DNA of 64,000 nt from Sphaerisporangium sp. TRM90804. Lineage in GTDB: Bacteria; Actinomycetota; Actinomycetes; Streptosporangiales; Streptosporangiaceae. A program made the translations under genes and the position numbers. How positions within the stretch are numbered: position 1 is the first letter of the stretch; each line of letters begins with the position of its first letter. The DNA lies in NCBI RefSeq assembly GCF_029846175.1, contig NZ_JARWAC010000014.1, forward strand, positions 124,001 through 188,000, given 5' to 3'. Below are positions 16,775-26,485 of the stretch, piece by piece. The notes below the pieces were generated by a model that did no database searches, was not told where the DNA came from, and was given only the letters and a program-made list of their open reading frames with translations.

Positions 16775-18895
16775 TCAGGTCGTCACGGGGCGCAGCACGG
16801 GCGCGGGCTCCGGCGCGGTGCCCGGCTCCAGCGTGCGAACCCCCGCCGACAGCAGCAGCGGCACCGCCAGGGCCAGCGCCATCGACAGAACGGCGGCGCC
16901 CGAGTCGTTGACCAGCATGCCGACCACGCCGCTCACCAGGGCGCCCACCAGGCCGGCCCGCAGCATGGGCGCGCGCTCGAACACCGCGGGGAGCAGGCCG
17001 GCGGTGGCCGCGCCCGGGCGGAACACCGCGAAGACCAGGAACGCCGCGGCGGCGATCACGATCGGCATGAGGTTGGGCGACAGCAGGGTGCTGAGCATGG
17101 CCTCCAGCTTCCTGAGGATCACCGGCAGGAAGGTGCCGTCGGCCACCTGGCCGGCGAAGCGCCCCAGGTGGGTGCGTGAGCCGGGCGGGCGCAGGTAGTC
17201 GAGGTAGGCGATGCCCATCACCAGGACGCCGCCCGCCACGCAGAAGGCCCCCAGCTTGAAGATCGACACCCGGCTGCCGGCGACCAGCAGCGCCGTCACC
17301 GCGATGCCGGGGACGAAGGCGATCACGCCGCCGAAGTCGCTGCCGACCCCCGGCCAGCCGTCCAGCACGACCGCGAACGCGCCGAGCGACGCCACCAGCG
17401 CGACGGCGGCCCGGCGGCGGCCGTTGCGCACCAGCCCGTCGGCCATGATCGTGGCGACCAGGAGCACGGCGGTGGCCATCAGGGCGAACGGGATGTTGCC
17501 CAGCCCGTAGTAGCGGGCCCCCACGACGCCGGTGTAGCCCATGAGGCTGTCGAGCTGCAGCGTGGTGCCGGTCAGCAGGTCGCCGAGCAGCGTGGCGGCC
17601 GTGACGCCCGCCACGATCGCGGCCGGTCCGAGGACGTCTCCCGAGCCGGGACGGCCCCGCAGCCGCGCCCACAGCCCCGGCAGGGCGAGCGCGGCGGTCG
17701 TGAGCGCCGCCGCGCAGCCCAGCACGCCGGCGACCAGCGCCGTCGCGGGCGCGGAGGCGCGCTCCCAGGGCAGCAGGTTGACCAGGTAGGTGGAGACCGG
17801 CAGCGACGCCAGGGCCAGCGCGGCGACCCGGACGCCGCCGAGGCCCCGGCGGCGGCGCAGCAGCAGGAAGGTGAGCCCGTAGAACAGCACCTGCAGCACC
17901 GCCAGGGTGGTGAAGAACCCACCGCCCAGCTGCCGGATCGTCTGCCCGGCCACGTCGGCGTGGCGCAGCGCGGCGGCGGCCTCGTCGGCGCCTGCCGGCT
18001 CGCCGGCGCTCCAGGGCACGCCGATGACCGTGTGCGGCACCTCGACGCCGGCCGTGCGCAGCATGGTGGCGGTGAGGTCGGGCACGATCACCATGTCGCC
18101 GCGGTGGGTGGAGGCGGCGCCCAGGAATCGCCCGCCGGTGCCCGCCGCCCGCCACATCGCGGCCCGCAGGTGCGGCTCGGATCCGTGGTCGGCCAGGCCC
18201 GCGAGCAGCACGTCGGTGCCGGGCGGCAGCATGCCCAGCACGGCGCCGGCCTCGGCGTCGGCGGCCCGCAGCGCGGCGGCGCGGGCGGCGGGGGAGAGCT
18301 TCTCCGGGACGCCCGACAGCACCTCCCCGTCGAGGTAGGGGCGCACGAGGTCGTCGACGTCGACGGCGATCAGGCGGCACGCCGACCAGTCGGTGAGCTC
18401 GGCGGGCGTGGGCGCGTACCGGTCGACGCGCCCGGACCGGTCGGCGAGCGCCAGCACCGCGCCCGGGCCCACCGCCGTGGTGCACTGCCCGGCCGCGTGC
18501 GCGGCCTCGCCGAGCGTGCCGGCGTGCTCGGCGTCGCGGACGGTCCACAGCCAGTTGAAGTCGGGGATGAGGGCGCCCGGGCCCGGCGTCTCGAACCTCG
18601 GCGGCGGCCCGCAGCGCGACCCGACCGACGACCTGACCCCGGCCGAGACCGTCAGCCAGCCGTCGTAGGGGCAGGTCGTCCTGCCGACCGTGCGCACCGA
18701 CAGCGAGCCGAGCGCGCTCTGGCCCGCCAGCCGCCACAGGTTGGGGGTTGCGGCCGCGGTCAGATCGTGCCAGCGAAGCCCCGGGACGCCGATGAGGGCC
18801 ACCCGCCGGGGATCCTCCGCGTCCGCGCTCGCGGCGGGGGCCATGATCAGCCCCAACAGGATCACGGCCAACGCGCCCAGCGTCCGCCTCACCAC
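16775..18895 (-). CDS. Large membrane protein with alkaline-phosphatase-like extracytoplasmic domain
   Basis: 706 residues from GTG 18895 (GGGAGG upstream). A signal peptide (LGALAVILLGLIMAPAASA) is followed by a ~300-residue extracytoplasmic domain with alkaline-phosphatase/phosphodiesterase-like features (VALIGVPGLRWHDL, ATPNLWRLA, GRTTCPYDGWLTVSAGVRS, HRGDMVIVPDLTATMLRTAG). After that come about 10-12 hydrophobic segments to the C-terminus. The metal ligands of true phosphatases are not all obvious, so activity is uncertain. It runs opposite to its neighbours and its stop lies 2 bp from the HIT gene stop. It may act in envelope polymer or lipid modification, an inference from topology only. 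Confidence 0.75.
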   Translation of the reverse strand: MVRRTLGALAVILLGLIMAPAASADAEDPRRVALIGVPGLRWHDLTAAATPNLWRLAGQSALGSLSVRTVGRTTCPYDGWLTVSAGVRSSVGSRCGPPPRFETPGPGALIPDFNWLWTVRDAEHAGTLGEAAHAAGQCTTAVGPGAVLALADRSGRVDRYAPTPAELTDWSACRLIAVDVDDLVRPYLDGEVLSGVPEKLSPAARAAALRAADAEAGAVLGMLPPGTDVLLAGLADHGSEPHLRAAMWRAAGTGGRFLGAASTHRGDMVIVPDLTATMLRTAGVEVPHTVIGVPWSAGEPAGADEAAAALRHADVAGQTIRQLGGGFFTTLAVLQVLFYGLTFLLLRRRRGLGGVRVAALALASLPVSTYLVNLLPWERASAPATALVAGVLGCAAALTTAALALPGLWARLRGRPGSGDVLGPAAIVAGVTAATLLGDLLTGTTLQLDSLMGYTGVVGARYYGLGNIPFALMATAVLLVATIMADGLVRNGRRRAAVALVASLGAFAVVLDGWPGVGSDFGGVIAFVPGIAVTALLVAGSRVSIFKLGAFCVAGGVLVMGIAYLDYLRPPGSRTHLGRFAGQVADGTFLPVILRKLEAMLSTLLSPNLMPIVIAAAAFLVFAVFRPGAATAGLLPAVFERAPMLRAGLVGALVSGVVGMLVNDSGAAVLSMALALAVPLLLSAGVRTLEPGTAPEPAPVLRPVTT

Positions 18896-19000
18896 TGACC
18901 TCCCATGACGTCCACCGGCAAATCCCTGGCACCGTACGGGAAACCGGCCTCGCGGTCCAGGGATTCGGGCTGAACGTCGCGCGAACGAGCCCGCGCGGCC

Positions 19001-20608
19001 TCAGGTGAGCGGGGCGGCCGCGGGGGCGCTCTCGTTGCCCAGGCGGTCGACGGCGGTCACCAGGTAGGCGCCGCCGTCGGCGGCCGGATGGGCCTGCTCG
19101 GCCGTCCCGGTGGCCGGCACGACGGCGACGAGGTTGCGGGCGTCGGCGGTGGCGCACGCGTCGGCCTTGCCGTTCGCCACCCGGTAGACCGCGTACGCGC
19201 GGGCCCCGGGGGAGGCCTTCCACAGCAGCGACTCGCCCGACCGGCGCAGACCGGCGGGCACGGCCGGCGCCGTGCCGCCCCGCTGTGGCATCAGCGGGAG
19301 CAGCGCCGGGCGGGTGTAGTGGTCCTTGACCAGGCGGTCGAGCACGCCCAGCGGGTTCTTGGCCAGGTGGGCCGCGCTGAAGTAGACGTCGCCCGCGACC
19401 TCGGGGTGCTTGCGGTTGAGCGTCAGGTGGGCGGGCAGCTCGCCGGCCTTGGTCCACGCCGGGGTGTCGCGGGTGCCCACCCGGTACAGCGCCTGGCCGA
19501 CGTACAGGTGGACGCCGGTGGAGCGCACCTCGCGCGCCCACCAGGGGACGAGCTTGGCGTAGTCGGCGGCGGCGAAGCCGCGCGGCCAGTAGAGCTGCGG
19601 CATGACGTAGTCGACGGACCTGGCCTTGATCCACGCCCGGGCGTCGGAGTAGATGGAGTCGTAGGCCGACAGGCCCTTGGTGGCCGAGCCCGTCGGGTCG
19701 TTGGAGGAGTTGCGCCAGATGCCGAACGGGCTGATGCCGAACTTCACGTGCGGCTTGGCCGCGTGCACGGCCTGGCCGACCTCGGCGACCAGCGTGTTGA
19801 CGTTGGCGCGGCGCCAGGCGGCCAGGGACTTGCCCTTACCGTACTTTGTAAAGGCGCTCTTGTCGGCGAACTTCGTGCCCTTGCCGGGATACGGGTAGAA
19901 GTAGTCGTCGAAGTGGACGCCGTCGACGTCGTACCGCTGCACGACGTCCTGGATCACCTTGACGGTGTGCGCGCGCACCTGCGGCAGGCCGGGGTTGTAG
20001 TACAGCTTGCCCTCGTGCCTGACGACCCACGAGGGGTTGCGGCGCGCGGGGTGCGTGGCGGGCAGCTTCGCCGGGTCGCCGCCGTCCCCCGCGCGGTACG
20101 GGTTGAACCACGCGTGGAACTCCAGCCCCCGCCGGTGGGCCTCGGCGATGAGGAAGGGCAGCGGGTCCCAGCCCGGGTCGCGGCCGGCGGTGCCGGTGAG
20201 CCACTGCGACCAGGGCTCGTGGGGGGACTTGTAGAAGGCGTCCGAGGCGGGGCGCACCTGGACGAACACCGCGTTGAGCCTGCGCTTGACCGCGTCGTCG
20301 AGGATGCGGACGTAGTCGGCCTGCTGGCGGGCGGGTGACAGGCCGGGCTTGGCGGGCCAGTCGATGTTGCGCACGGTGGCGATCCACACGCCCCGGAGCT
20401 GCCGTTTGGGATAGGCGGCGTCCACCTCGCAGGCCGCGGCGCCCGCGGCGCTCCGCGCCCCCTCGGAGGCCTGGTCGGCCGTCCGGTCGGCCGCTCGTCC
20501 GGCGGCGGTGTCCGCCGGGGCGGGCCCGGGACCGAAGACGTAGGCGACGCCTGCGGTGGCCACGGCGACGGTGGCGGCGGCGAGCAAGGGCCGGTGTCCG
20601 TTTCGCAT
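19001..20608 (-). CDS. GHL10-family glycoside-hydrolase-like exported protein (YngK/DUF187 type)
   Basis: 535 residues from ATG 20608. A hydrophobic N-terminal signal (LLAAATVAVATAGVAYVF) is followed by a low-complexity Ala-rich stretch and then the GHL10 TIM barrel (~residues 70-390): RQLRGVWIATVRNIDWPAKP, LNAVFVQVRPASDAFYKSPH, EFHAWFNPYRAG, VDGVHFDDYFYPYPG, GISPFGIWRN, VDYVMPQLYWPRGF. The C-terminal ~90 residues resemble a fibronectin type III module (LLWKASPGARAYAVYRV). Members are thought to cleave peptidoglycan-linked or other glycans outside the cell. It is divergent from the ECF sigma gene. Confidence 0.88.
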   Translation of the reverse strand: MRNGHRPLLAAATVAVATAGVAYVFGPGPAPADTAAGRAADRTADQASEGARSAAGAAACEVDAAYPKRQLRGVWIATVRNIDWPAKPGLSPARQQADYVRILDDAVKRRLNAVFVQVRPASDAFYKSPHEPWSQWLTGTAGRDPGWDPLPFLIAEAHRRGLEFHAWFNPYRAGDGGDPAKLPATHPARRNPSWVVRHEGKLYYNPGLPQVRAHTVKVIQDVVQRYDVDGVHFDDYFYPYPGKGTKFADKSAFTKYGKGKSLAAWRRANVNTLVAEVGQAVHAAKPHVKFGISPFGIWRNSSNDPTGSATKGLSAYDSIYSDARAWIKARSVDYVMPQLYWPRGFAAADYAKLVPWWAREVRSTGVHLYVGQALYRVGTRDTPAWTKAGELPAHLTLNRKHPEVAGDVYFSAAHLAKNPLGVLDRLVKDHYTRPALLPLMPQRGGTAPAVPAGLRRSGESLLWKASPGARAYAVYRVANGKADACATADARNLVAVVPATGTAEQAHPAADGGAYLVTAVDRLGNESAPAAAPLT

Positions 20609-20753
20609 GGGACCTCAGTCTGGCATCGGCAAAGGGGTGGTAAGGCCGAATAAAAGAAACGGTATCGTGATACTCCTGTGACTTTTGGGGCTGCCGTGCC
20701 GGGTGGGATCGGGTACCCCTCGCTGATCTGGGCCGATGAGAATCACTCGATCT

Positions 20754-20775
20754 ATGGCGATTGCCGGGCAAATCG
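20754..20775. promoter_or_regulatory. Palindromic motif upstream of the ECF sigma gene
   Basis: ATGGCGATTGCCGGGCAAAT followed by CG contains a near-palindrome (CGATTGCC / GCAAATCG). An almost identical element occurs at 31342-31362 upstream of the DUF3048 lipoprotein gene. Two such copies at two promoters suggest a shared regulator site. The regulator is unknown. Confidence 0.35.
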
Positions 20776-20797
20776 AAATGATTCGCCGCCTGCCGAC

Positions 20798-21412
20798 ATG
20801 AACGGAGGGACGAACCCGCCCACGACAGGAGGCCGCCCATGGGAACCGCCCGTGGATGACACCCGCAGAGACCGGTACGAAGCCGTCTACCTAGCCGGCT
20901 ACGAACGGATCCTCGGCTACGCCATGCGCCGCTGCGACTCACCCGAGGACGCGGCGGACGTGGTGGCCGAGACGTTCGAGATCGCGTGGCGCCGCGTGGC
21001 CGACCTGCCGCCCGGTGAGGAGGCGAGGCTCTGGCTGTACGGCGTGGCGCGGAACGTCCTCGCCAACCACCGCCGCCGCCAGACGCGCCACCACGCCCGT
21101 CGCGCCGAGCTGACCGAGGAGCTCGCCCAGCTGTACGCCCGGCCCTTCCCGGCCGAGGAGAACCTGGAGATGGGCGCCATCGGCCGGGTGTTCCGCGAGC
21201 TGCCCGATGACGACCGGGAGCTGCTGGCGCTGGTCGCCTGGGAAGGGCTGGACGCCGGCGAGATCGCCCGCGTCCTCGGCGGGTCGCGCAACGCCGTACG
21301 CATCCGGCTGCACCGCGCCCGGAGGCGTTTCTCGCGCGCGCTGGCGGCGGCCGGGGTCGAGTACATGCCGGTGAGCCGGAGCGCTCAGGTACAGACGGGG
21401 AGGTCGTTGTGA
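20798..21412 (+). CDS. ECF-type RNA polymerase sigma factor
   Basis: About 204 residues from ATG 20798; a longer frame opens at 20678 and a GTG at 20850 is another option. Region 2 is clear (YEAVYLAGYERILGYAMRR, SPEDAADVVAETFEIAWRRV, LWLYGVARNVLANHRRR). Region 4 follows (ELPDDDRELLALVAWEGLDA, EIARVLGGSRNAVRIRLHRA). The gene overlaps the next by 4 nt (GTGA), the typical layout of sigma/anti-sigma pairs. It is likely released in response to an envelope signal; the signal is unknown. Confidence 0.88.
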   Translation: MNGGTNPPTTGGRPWEPPVDDTRRDRYEAVYLAGYERILGYAMRRCDSPEDAADVVAETFEIAWRRVADLPPGEEARLWLYGVARNVLANHRRRQTRHHARRAELTEELAQLYARPFPAEENLEMGAIGRVFRELPDDDRELLALVAWEGLDAGEIARVLGGSRNAVRIRLHRARRRFSRALAAAGVEYMPVSRSAQVQTGRSL

Positions 21413-22350
21413 GCGGCACCGAAGAGCTGGTGGGCCGGCTGGCCCGCGTCCACGATCGTGAACTGGCCGGTCAGGCGTCCGCCACGGGGGCGCGGGCACT
21501 GCTCGACTCCATCGTGTCCGGCCCGGGCGAGGCCCCGGCGCTCCGGCGGCGGGCCTGGGGGGCGCGCGTGGCGGTGGGGACGGCGATCGCCGGCACGCTC
21601 GTCGCCGCCGTGGCGTTCGGGCCCGGGGTGCTGCGCGGCGGCGGCGCCACGAGCTACGCGAACTCCGCGCTGGACATCAGCCTGGAGGGCGGGCGCTACG
21701 TCGCCCGGATCACCGACCCGTTCGCCGACCACCGGAAGTACACCGAGGCCTTCCAGGCGGTCGGCCTGGACATCCGGCTCCGCCCGGTGCCCGTCTCGCC
21801 GGGCGCCGCCGGCACGATCCTCGGCCGGATGATCACCATGCGCGGGGCCCCCGACCCCGGGCCGGTGGAGCCGGCCGGCCCGCGGATCGGTGGCCTCGCG
21901 CTGACGATGGACACGAGCCCGCCCGGATGCCGGCCGGGCCGCGACGACGGCTGCGTGATGGTGATGCGCATCCCGGCGGAGTTCACCGGCACGGTGGACG
22001 TCCGGCTCGGGCGGCCCGCCCGGGCGGGGGAGGAGTACGCCGACTTCGACCGGGCCATGGCGCCGGGCGAGATGTTCGCCGGGGTCCGGCTCGGGGACGG
22101 CCGCCCGGTGGCCGAGATCGCGGCCGAGGCGCGCAGGCGCGGCCTCACCACGGTGTTCAGCCTCGTGAGGACCGACCCGGCCGGCGGCGGCCTGTCCTTC
22201 GAGCCGCTTCCCGCCGGACGGGTCGGCGCCGGTTGGACGGTGTGGAACGCCTGGCAGGTCAAGGCGGGCGTGATCCGCCTGCTGGTCACGCCCGACCGGC
22301 TGAAGCGGAACCCGTTCCACAACGGGAGCGCGCCGCCGCCCGGCTCGTGA
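21409..22350 (+). CDS. Single-pass membrane protein coupled to ECF sigma (candidate anti-sigma factor)
   Basis: 313 residues from GTG 21409. A cytoplasmic ~45-residue N-terminus is followed by one transmembrane helix (VAVGTAIAGTLVAAVAFGPG, ~residues 48-67) and a ~240-residue extracytoplasmic domain with two cysteines (SPPGCRPGRDDGC). No zinc-binding anti-sigma HxxxCxxC motif is present. The architecture resembles actinobacterial CU044_5270-type proteins found after sigma genes. Coupling by GTGA suggests stoichiometric production with the sigma factor. Direct inhibition of the sigma factor is inferred from context only. Confidence 0.75.
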   Translation: MSGTEELVGRLARVHDRELAGQASATGARALLDSIVSGPGEAPALRRRAWGARVAVGTAIAGTLVAAVAFGPGVLRGGGATSYANSALDISLEGGRYVARITDPFADHRKYTEAFQAVGLDIRLRPVPVSPGAAGTILGRMITMRGAPDPGPVEPAGPRIGGLALTMDTSPPGCRPGRDDGCVMVMRIPAEFTGTVDVRLGRPARAGEEYADFDRAMAPGEMFAGVRLGDGRPVAEIAAEARRRGLTTVFSLVRTDPAGGGLSFEPLPAGRVGAGWTVWNAWQVKAGVIRLLVTPDRLKRNPFHNGSAPPPGS

Positions 22351-22442
22351 CGCGCCCGCCGCGTCCCTGCGGGAGCCCGGCCGCCTCGGGGCGGACGGGC
22401 TCCCCGGCGCGGCTCCGCCGGGGGCCCGTGGCCGCGAGAGGG

Positions 22443-24602
22443 CTAGTCGGAGGCGGTTCTCATCTTCTCGGCCAGGTGGGAGGGGAGCGGCTCGTAGCGC
22501 AGGAAGCTCCGGTGGAAGCTGCCCGTGCCGTGCGAGAGCGACCGCAGGTCGATGGCGTACCGGGTGATCTCCAGCTGCGGCACCTCGGCCTTGACCAGCG
22601 TGCGTCCGGTGCCGACCGGCTCGGTGCCGAGGACGCGCCCGCGCCGCGAGGACAGGTCGGACATCACGCCGCCGACGTGCTCGTCCTCCACCAGCACCGA
22701 GACCTCGTCGACGGGTTCGAGCAGGAGCGCCTGCACCTTGGCCGCCGCGTCCTTCAGCGCGAGCTGCCCGGCGATCTGGAAGGCCATGTCGGAGGAGTCG
22801 ACCGAGTGGGCCTTGCCGTCGTACAGCGTCACCCGGACGTCGACCATCGGGTACCCGGCCAGCACGCCCCGGTCCATCTGGGCGCGCACGCCCTTCTCGA
22901 CCGAGGGGATGAACTGGCGCGGCACCACGCCGCCGACGATCTTGTCGACGAACTCGAACCCGCCGCCCGACGGCAGCGGCTCGACCTCCACGTGGCAGAC
23001 GGCGTACTGCCCGTGCCCGCCGGTCTGCTTGACGTTGCGTCCCATGCCCCGGGTCTTGCCGCCGAACGTCTCGCGCAGCGGCACCCGAAGCTCGACGCGC
23101 TCCACCTCGACGCCGTGCCGCCGGGTCAGGTGGTCCAGCAGCACGTCGGCGTGCGCCTCGCCCATGCACCAGAGCACGAGCTGGTGGGTCTCGGGGTTGT
23201 TCTCCAGGCGCAGCGTCGGGTCCTCGGCGACCAGGCGCCCGAGCGCCTGGGACAGCTTGTCCTCGTCGGCCTTGGACTTGGCGCGGACGGCGACCGGCAG
23301 CAGCGGCTCGGGCATCGTCCAGGAGGTGACCAGCAGCGGCCGGTCCTTGTCGGACAGGGTGTCGCCGGTCTCGGCCCGGCCGAGCTTGGCCACGGCGCAG
23401 ATGTCGCCGGCGACGCACTTGGCGATCGTCCGCTGGTGCTTGCCCAGCGGCGAGGACAGCGCGCCGATGCGCTCGTCCAGGTCGTGGTCCTCGTGGCCGC
23501 GGTCGCCGAGGCCGTGCCCGGAGACGTGGACCACCATGTCGGGGCGCAAGGTGCCGGAGAAGACGCGCACCAGGCTGATGCGGCCGACGTAGGGATCGCT
23601 GGTGGTCTTGACGACCTCGGCGACCAGCGGGCCGTCGGGGTCGCAGGTGATCGCGGGCGCCGGCTTGCCGTCGATGGTGGTGATCTCGGGCATGGAGTGC
23701 TCCATCGGCGACGGGAAGCCCTGGGTGATCACCTCCAGGAGCTCCTCCATGCCGACGATCGGGCCGGAGCCGGGAGCGGCGCAGGTCGCCAGGACGGGGT
23801 AGAAGCCGCCGCGGGCCACGGCCTTCTCGAGGTCCTCGATCAGGGCCTTGTCGTCGATCTCCTCCCCGGAGAGGTAGCGGTCCATGAGGGACTCGTCCTC
23901 GCTCTCCTGGATGATCCCCTCGATGAGCGAGCCGCGGTAGGTGTCGATCTGGTCCTGGTAGCCGGCGCCGGGCGCCTTCTCGGTGCGGGTGCCGGTGGCG
24001 TAGTTGTAGAACTTCTGCGACAGCAGGCCGATGAGGCCGTTGACGTGCCCGTCGGTCACCACGGGCAGGTAGAGCGGGGCCACGCCGTCGCCGAAGACGC
24101 CCTGGCAGGTGGCGACGACGTCGTCGAAGTCGGCGCGCTGGTGGTCGATCTTGGTGATCACGACGGCCCTGGGCATGCCGACCAGGCCGCACTCCTCCCA
24201 GATGATCCGGGTGAGCCCGTCGACGCCGTCCACGGCCGAGACCACGAACAGGGCGGCGTCGGCCGCGCGCAGGCCCGCGCGCAGGTCGCCGACGAAGTCG
24301 GCGTACCCGGGCGTGTCGAGCAGGTTGATCTTGATGCCGTTGTGCGTGAGCGGAGCGACCGACAGGTTCACGGAGCGCTGCTGGCGCACCTCGACCTCGT
24401 CGAAGTCGCTCACCGTGGTGCCGTCCTCCACGCGCCCGGCACGCTGGATGGTGCCCGTCGCGGCCAGCAGGGCCTCGACGAGCGTGGTCTTACCTGATCC
24501 GGAATGGCCGACCAGCACGACATTGCGCACCGCATCCGGCCGGTCGGCCGAGGGTGCTCTGCCGGCGGCTCCCGATGGTCCGCCCGATGTTCTTTCCGGC
24601 AC
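22443..24602 (-). CDS. Elongation factor G-like GTPase (EF-G2 type)
   Basis: 719 residues from GTG 24602 (GGAGG upstream). The G domain shows G1 GHSGSGKTTL, G3 DTPGYADF, a G4 of TKID instead of the usual NKxD, and a SAVDG G5. EF-G domains II-V follow, with RGMGRNVKQTGGHGQYAVCH (domain IV) and a C-terminal domain V. It resembles M. tuberculosis FusA2 (Rv0120c), a paralogue that is not the main translocase and whose role is unsettled. The canonical EF-G is normally encoded in the rpsL-rpsG-fusA-tuf operon, so this is the auxiliary form. It is divergent from pgsA. Confidence 0.9.
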   Translation of the reverse strand: MPERTSGGPSGAAGRAPSADRPDAVRNVVLVGHSGSGKTTLVEALLAATGTIQRAGRVEDGTTVSDFDEVEVRQQRSVNLSVAPLTHNGIKINLLDTPGYADFVGDLRAGLRAADAALFVVSAVDGVDGLTRIIWEECGLVGMPRAVVITKIDHQRADFDDVVATCQGVFGDGVAPLYLPVVTDGHVNGLIGLLSQKFYNYATGTRTEKAPGAGYQDQIDTYRGSLIEGIIQESEDESLMDRYLSGEEIDDKALIEDLEKAVARGGFYPVLATCAAPGSGPIVGMEELLEVITQGFPSPMEHSMPEITTIDGKPAPAITCDPDGPLVAEVVKTTSDPYVGRISLVRVFSGTLRPDMVVHVSGHGLGDRGHEDHDLDERIGALSSPLGKHQRTIAKCVAGDICAVAKLGRAETGDTLSDKDRPLLVTSWTMPEPLLPVAVRAKSKADEDKLSQALGRLVAEDPTLRLENNPETHQLVLWCMGEAHADVLLDHLTRRHGVEVERVELRVPLRETFGGKTRGMGRNVKQTGGHGQYAVCHVEVEPLPSGGGFEFVDKIVGGVVPRQFIPSVEKGVRAQMDRGVLAGYPMVDVRVTLYDGKAHSVDSSDMAFQIAGQLALKDAAAKVQALLLEPVDEVSVLVEDEHVGGVMSDLSSRRGRVLGTEPVGTGRTLVKAEVPQLEITRYAIDLRSLSHGTGSFHRSFLRYEPLPSHLAEKMRTASD

Positions 24603-24898
24603 GTCGCCTCCCGCGTCTCGCCGTGGGATGCGGCCGCGCGCGACCGCATCGTCCGCCGCCGCGCCCGCCGCCCCGAAGAGCGCGGTTGTTCATCCACCCT
24701 TAACCTCTGTGGCGCGTATCACAAGAGGGAACCGGCAAAAGTGCTTGCAGAAGAATGCCGAGCCACTCGACGGTAGATTCGCCTGATTGGTGGCCTATTG
24801 TCGATTTTCTCCCTTTCTTCCGTTTCCCTGGCGCCGGCGGGCCGTCCCAGTGGCTCCATTCGAACCCCAGGCCCCAGGTGGCCTACGATCGGACCGCG
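24603..24898. other. Divergent region between EF-G2-like gene and pgsA
   Basis: No gene is supported here. The stretch from about 24690 to 24830 is less GC-rich than the flanking genes (CACCCTTAACCTCTGTGGCG, then TTGGTGGCCTATTGTCG), so it probably holds promoters for both directions. No conserved -35/-10 pair could be fixed with confidence. Confidence 0.45.
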
Positions 24899-25498
24899 AT
24901 GTTGAAGCTTCTGCGTCCCGCCGTCACCCGCGTGCTCACCCCGCTAGGCCGGGCGCTGGCCCGTGGCGGCGTCAGCCCCAACGCCGTCACCGCGATCGGC
25001 ACGCTCGGCGTGGCCGCGGGGGCGCTGGGGTTCTACCCTCGGGGCGAGCTCTTCTGGGGCACGCTCGTCGTCGGCCTGTTCGCCTTCGCCGACCTGCTCG
25101 ACGGCGTCCTCGCGCGCATGCTCGGCACGGGGAGCACCTGGGGTGCCTTCCTCGACTCCACGCTCGACCGCGTGGGCGACGCCGCGATCTTCTCCGGCCT
25201 GATCCTGTGGTTCGTGTCCACCGGAGATCTGCTGCTCGCCTCCGTCGCCCTGTTCTGCCTGGTCGCCGGCGCCGTGGTCTCCTACGCCAAGGCGCGCGCC
25301 GAGGGGCTCGGGCTGAACTGCGACGTCGGCCTGGCCGAGCGGCCAGAACGGCTGGTGGTCGTGCTGCTGGCGGCCCTGCTCGCCGGCCTCGGCGTGCCGT
25401 ACGCCCTGGCGGCGGGCCTGTGGCTCCTCGCCGTCGTCAGCGCGTTCACCGCCGCCCAGCGGATCTTGCACGTTTACCGCCAGACGGTGCCAACATGA
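24899..25498 (+). CDS. pgsA: Phosphatidylinositol-phosphate synthase (CDP-alcohol phosphatidyltransferase)
   Basis: 199 residues from ATG 24899. The CDP-alcohol phosphotransferase signature D-x2-DG-x2-AR-x8-G-x3-D-x3-D is complete: DLLDGVLAR, then GAFLDSTLDR. About six transmembrane helices are visible. In actinobacteria this gene, first in the pgsA-patA-pimA order, makes phosphatidylinositol phosphate from CDP-diacylglycerol and inositol phosphate, the lipid base for PIMs. An RPERLVV motif in the RA(E) loop region is consistent. A longer upstream reading frame is not supported by a ribosome site. Confidence 0.93.
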   Translation: MLKLLRPAVTRVLTPLGRALARGGVSPNAVTAIGTLGVAAGALGFYPRGELFWGTLVVGLFAFADLLDGVLARMLGTGSTWGAFLDSTLDRVGDAAIFSGLILWFVSTGDLLLASVALFCLVAGAVVSYAKARAEGLGLNCDVGLAERPERLVVVLLAALLAGLGVPYALAAGLWLLAVVSAFTAAQRILHVYRQTVPT

Positions 25499-25558
25499 AG
25501 ATACGACCCGCCTCGCCGGCGGCTCGGCCTACTTCCCTACCGTGGGGTGAACCTCCCG

Positions 25559-26485
25559 ATGACTGATCGGCTCGTCGCCTGGGCCTACCACCTGGGCTGG
25601 GTGCTGGTTCCCAAGCTGCCGGAACGCGTGGCCGCGTGGGCCTTCCGCCTCATCGCCGACATCCTGTGGCGCCGCAGGGGCAAGCCCGTGCGGCGGCTGG
25701 AGTCCAACCTCGCCCGCGTCACGGGCAAGGACGTCGAGGACCCCTCGATCCGCGACCTCAGCCGGGCCGGCATGCGGTCCTACTTCCGGTACTGGATGGA
25801 GGCGCTGCGCCTGCCGGTCATCGGCCGCGAGCGCATCCTGACGAAGATGCACGACGTCCACGGAGACCGCATCTTCAACACCGTCGACAGCGGCCGCGGC
25901 ATCGTGCTCGCCCTTCCCCACATGGGCAACTGGGACCTGGCGGGCGCGTGGCTGGTCCACCGGGGCTACCCGTTCACCACCGTGATGGAGCGGCTCAAGC
26001 CCGAGTCGCTGTACGAGCGCTTCGTCGGCTTCCGCGAGAGCCTGGGCATGGAGGTCCTGCCCCTCACCTCCAAGGGAGGCGGCACCGCGCACGCCTTCGG
26101 CACGCTCGCCCAGCGCCTGCGCGCGGGCCGCGCCGTCTGCCTGCCGGCCGAGCGCGACCTGACCGAGCGCGGCATCGAGGTCGACTTCTTCGACGGCAGA
26201 ACCCGCATGGTCGCCGGCCCCGCCCTGCTGGCCGTCCAGACCGGAGCCGCCCTGCACCCCGCGACACTGTGGTTCGAGGGCGACGGCTGGGGCGTCCACA
26301 TCCACGAGGAGATCCCCGTCCCGGCCGAGGGCACCCGCCAGGAGAAGGTCGCCGCCATGACCCAGAGCCTGGCGCGCGTCTTCCAGGAGGGCATCGCCGA
26401 GCACCCAGAAGACTGGCACATGCTCCAGCGCCTGTGGCTGGACGACCTGGAGCCCCGTACGCCGTCCCCCGAGGTGGCCGGGTGA
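25559..26485 (+). CDS. patA: Phosphatidylinositol mannoside acyltransferase
   Basis: 308 residues from ATG 25559; an in-frame GTG lies at 25547. It belongs to the LpxL/HtrB-type lysophospholipid acyltransferases: the HX4D catalytic motif is H121-MGNW-D126 (LALPHMGNWDLAGAWL), followed by TTVMERLKPESLYERFVGFR. In this position it corresponds to M. tuberculosis Rv2611c, which acylates the mannose of PIM1/PIM2 at the inner membrane face. It follows pgsA after 60 bp and overlaps the next small ORF by GTGA. Confidence 0.92.
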   Translation: MTDRLVAWAYHLGWVLVPKLPERVAAWAFRLIADILWRRRGKPVRRLESNLARVTGKDVEDPSIRDLSRAGMRSYFRYWMEALRLPVIGRERILTKMHDVHGDRIFNTVDSGRGIVLALPHMGNWDLAGAWLVHRGYPFTTVMERLKPESLYERFVGFRESLGMEVLPLTSKGGGTAHAFGTLAQRLRAGRAVCLPAERDLTERGIEVDFFDGRTRMVAGPALLAVQTGAALHPATLWFEGDGWGVHIHEEIPVPAEGTRQEKVAAMTQSLARVFQEGIAEHPEDWHMLQRLWLDDLEPRTPSPEVAG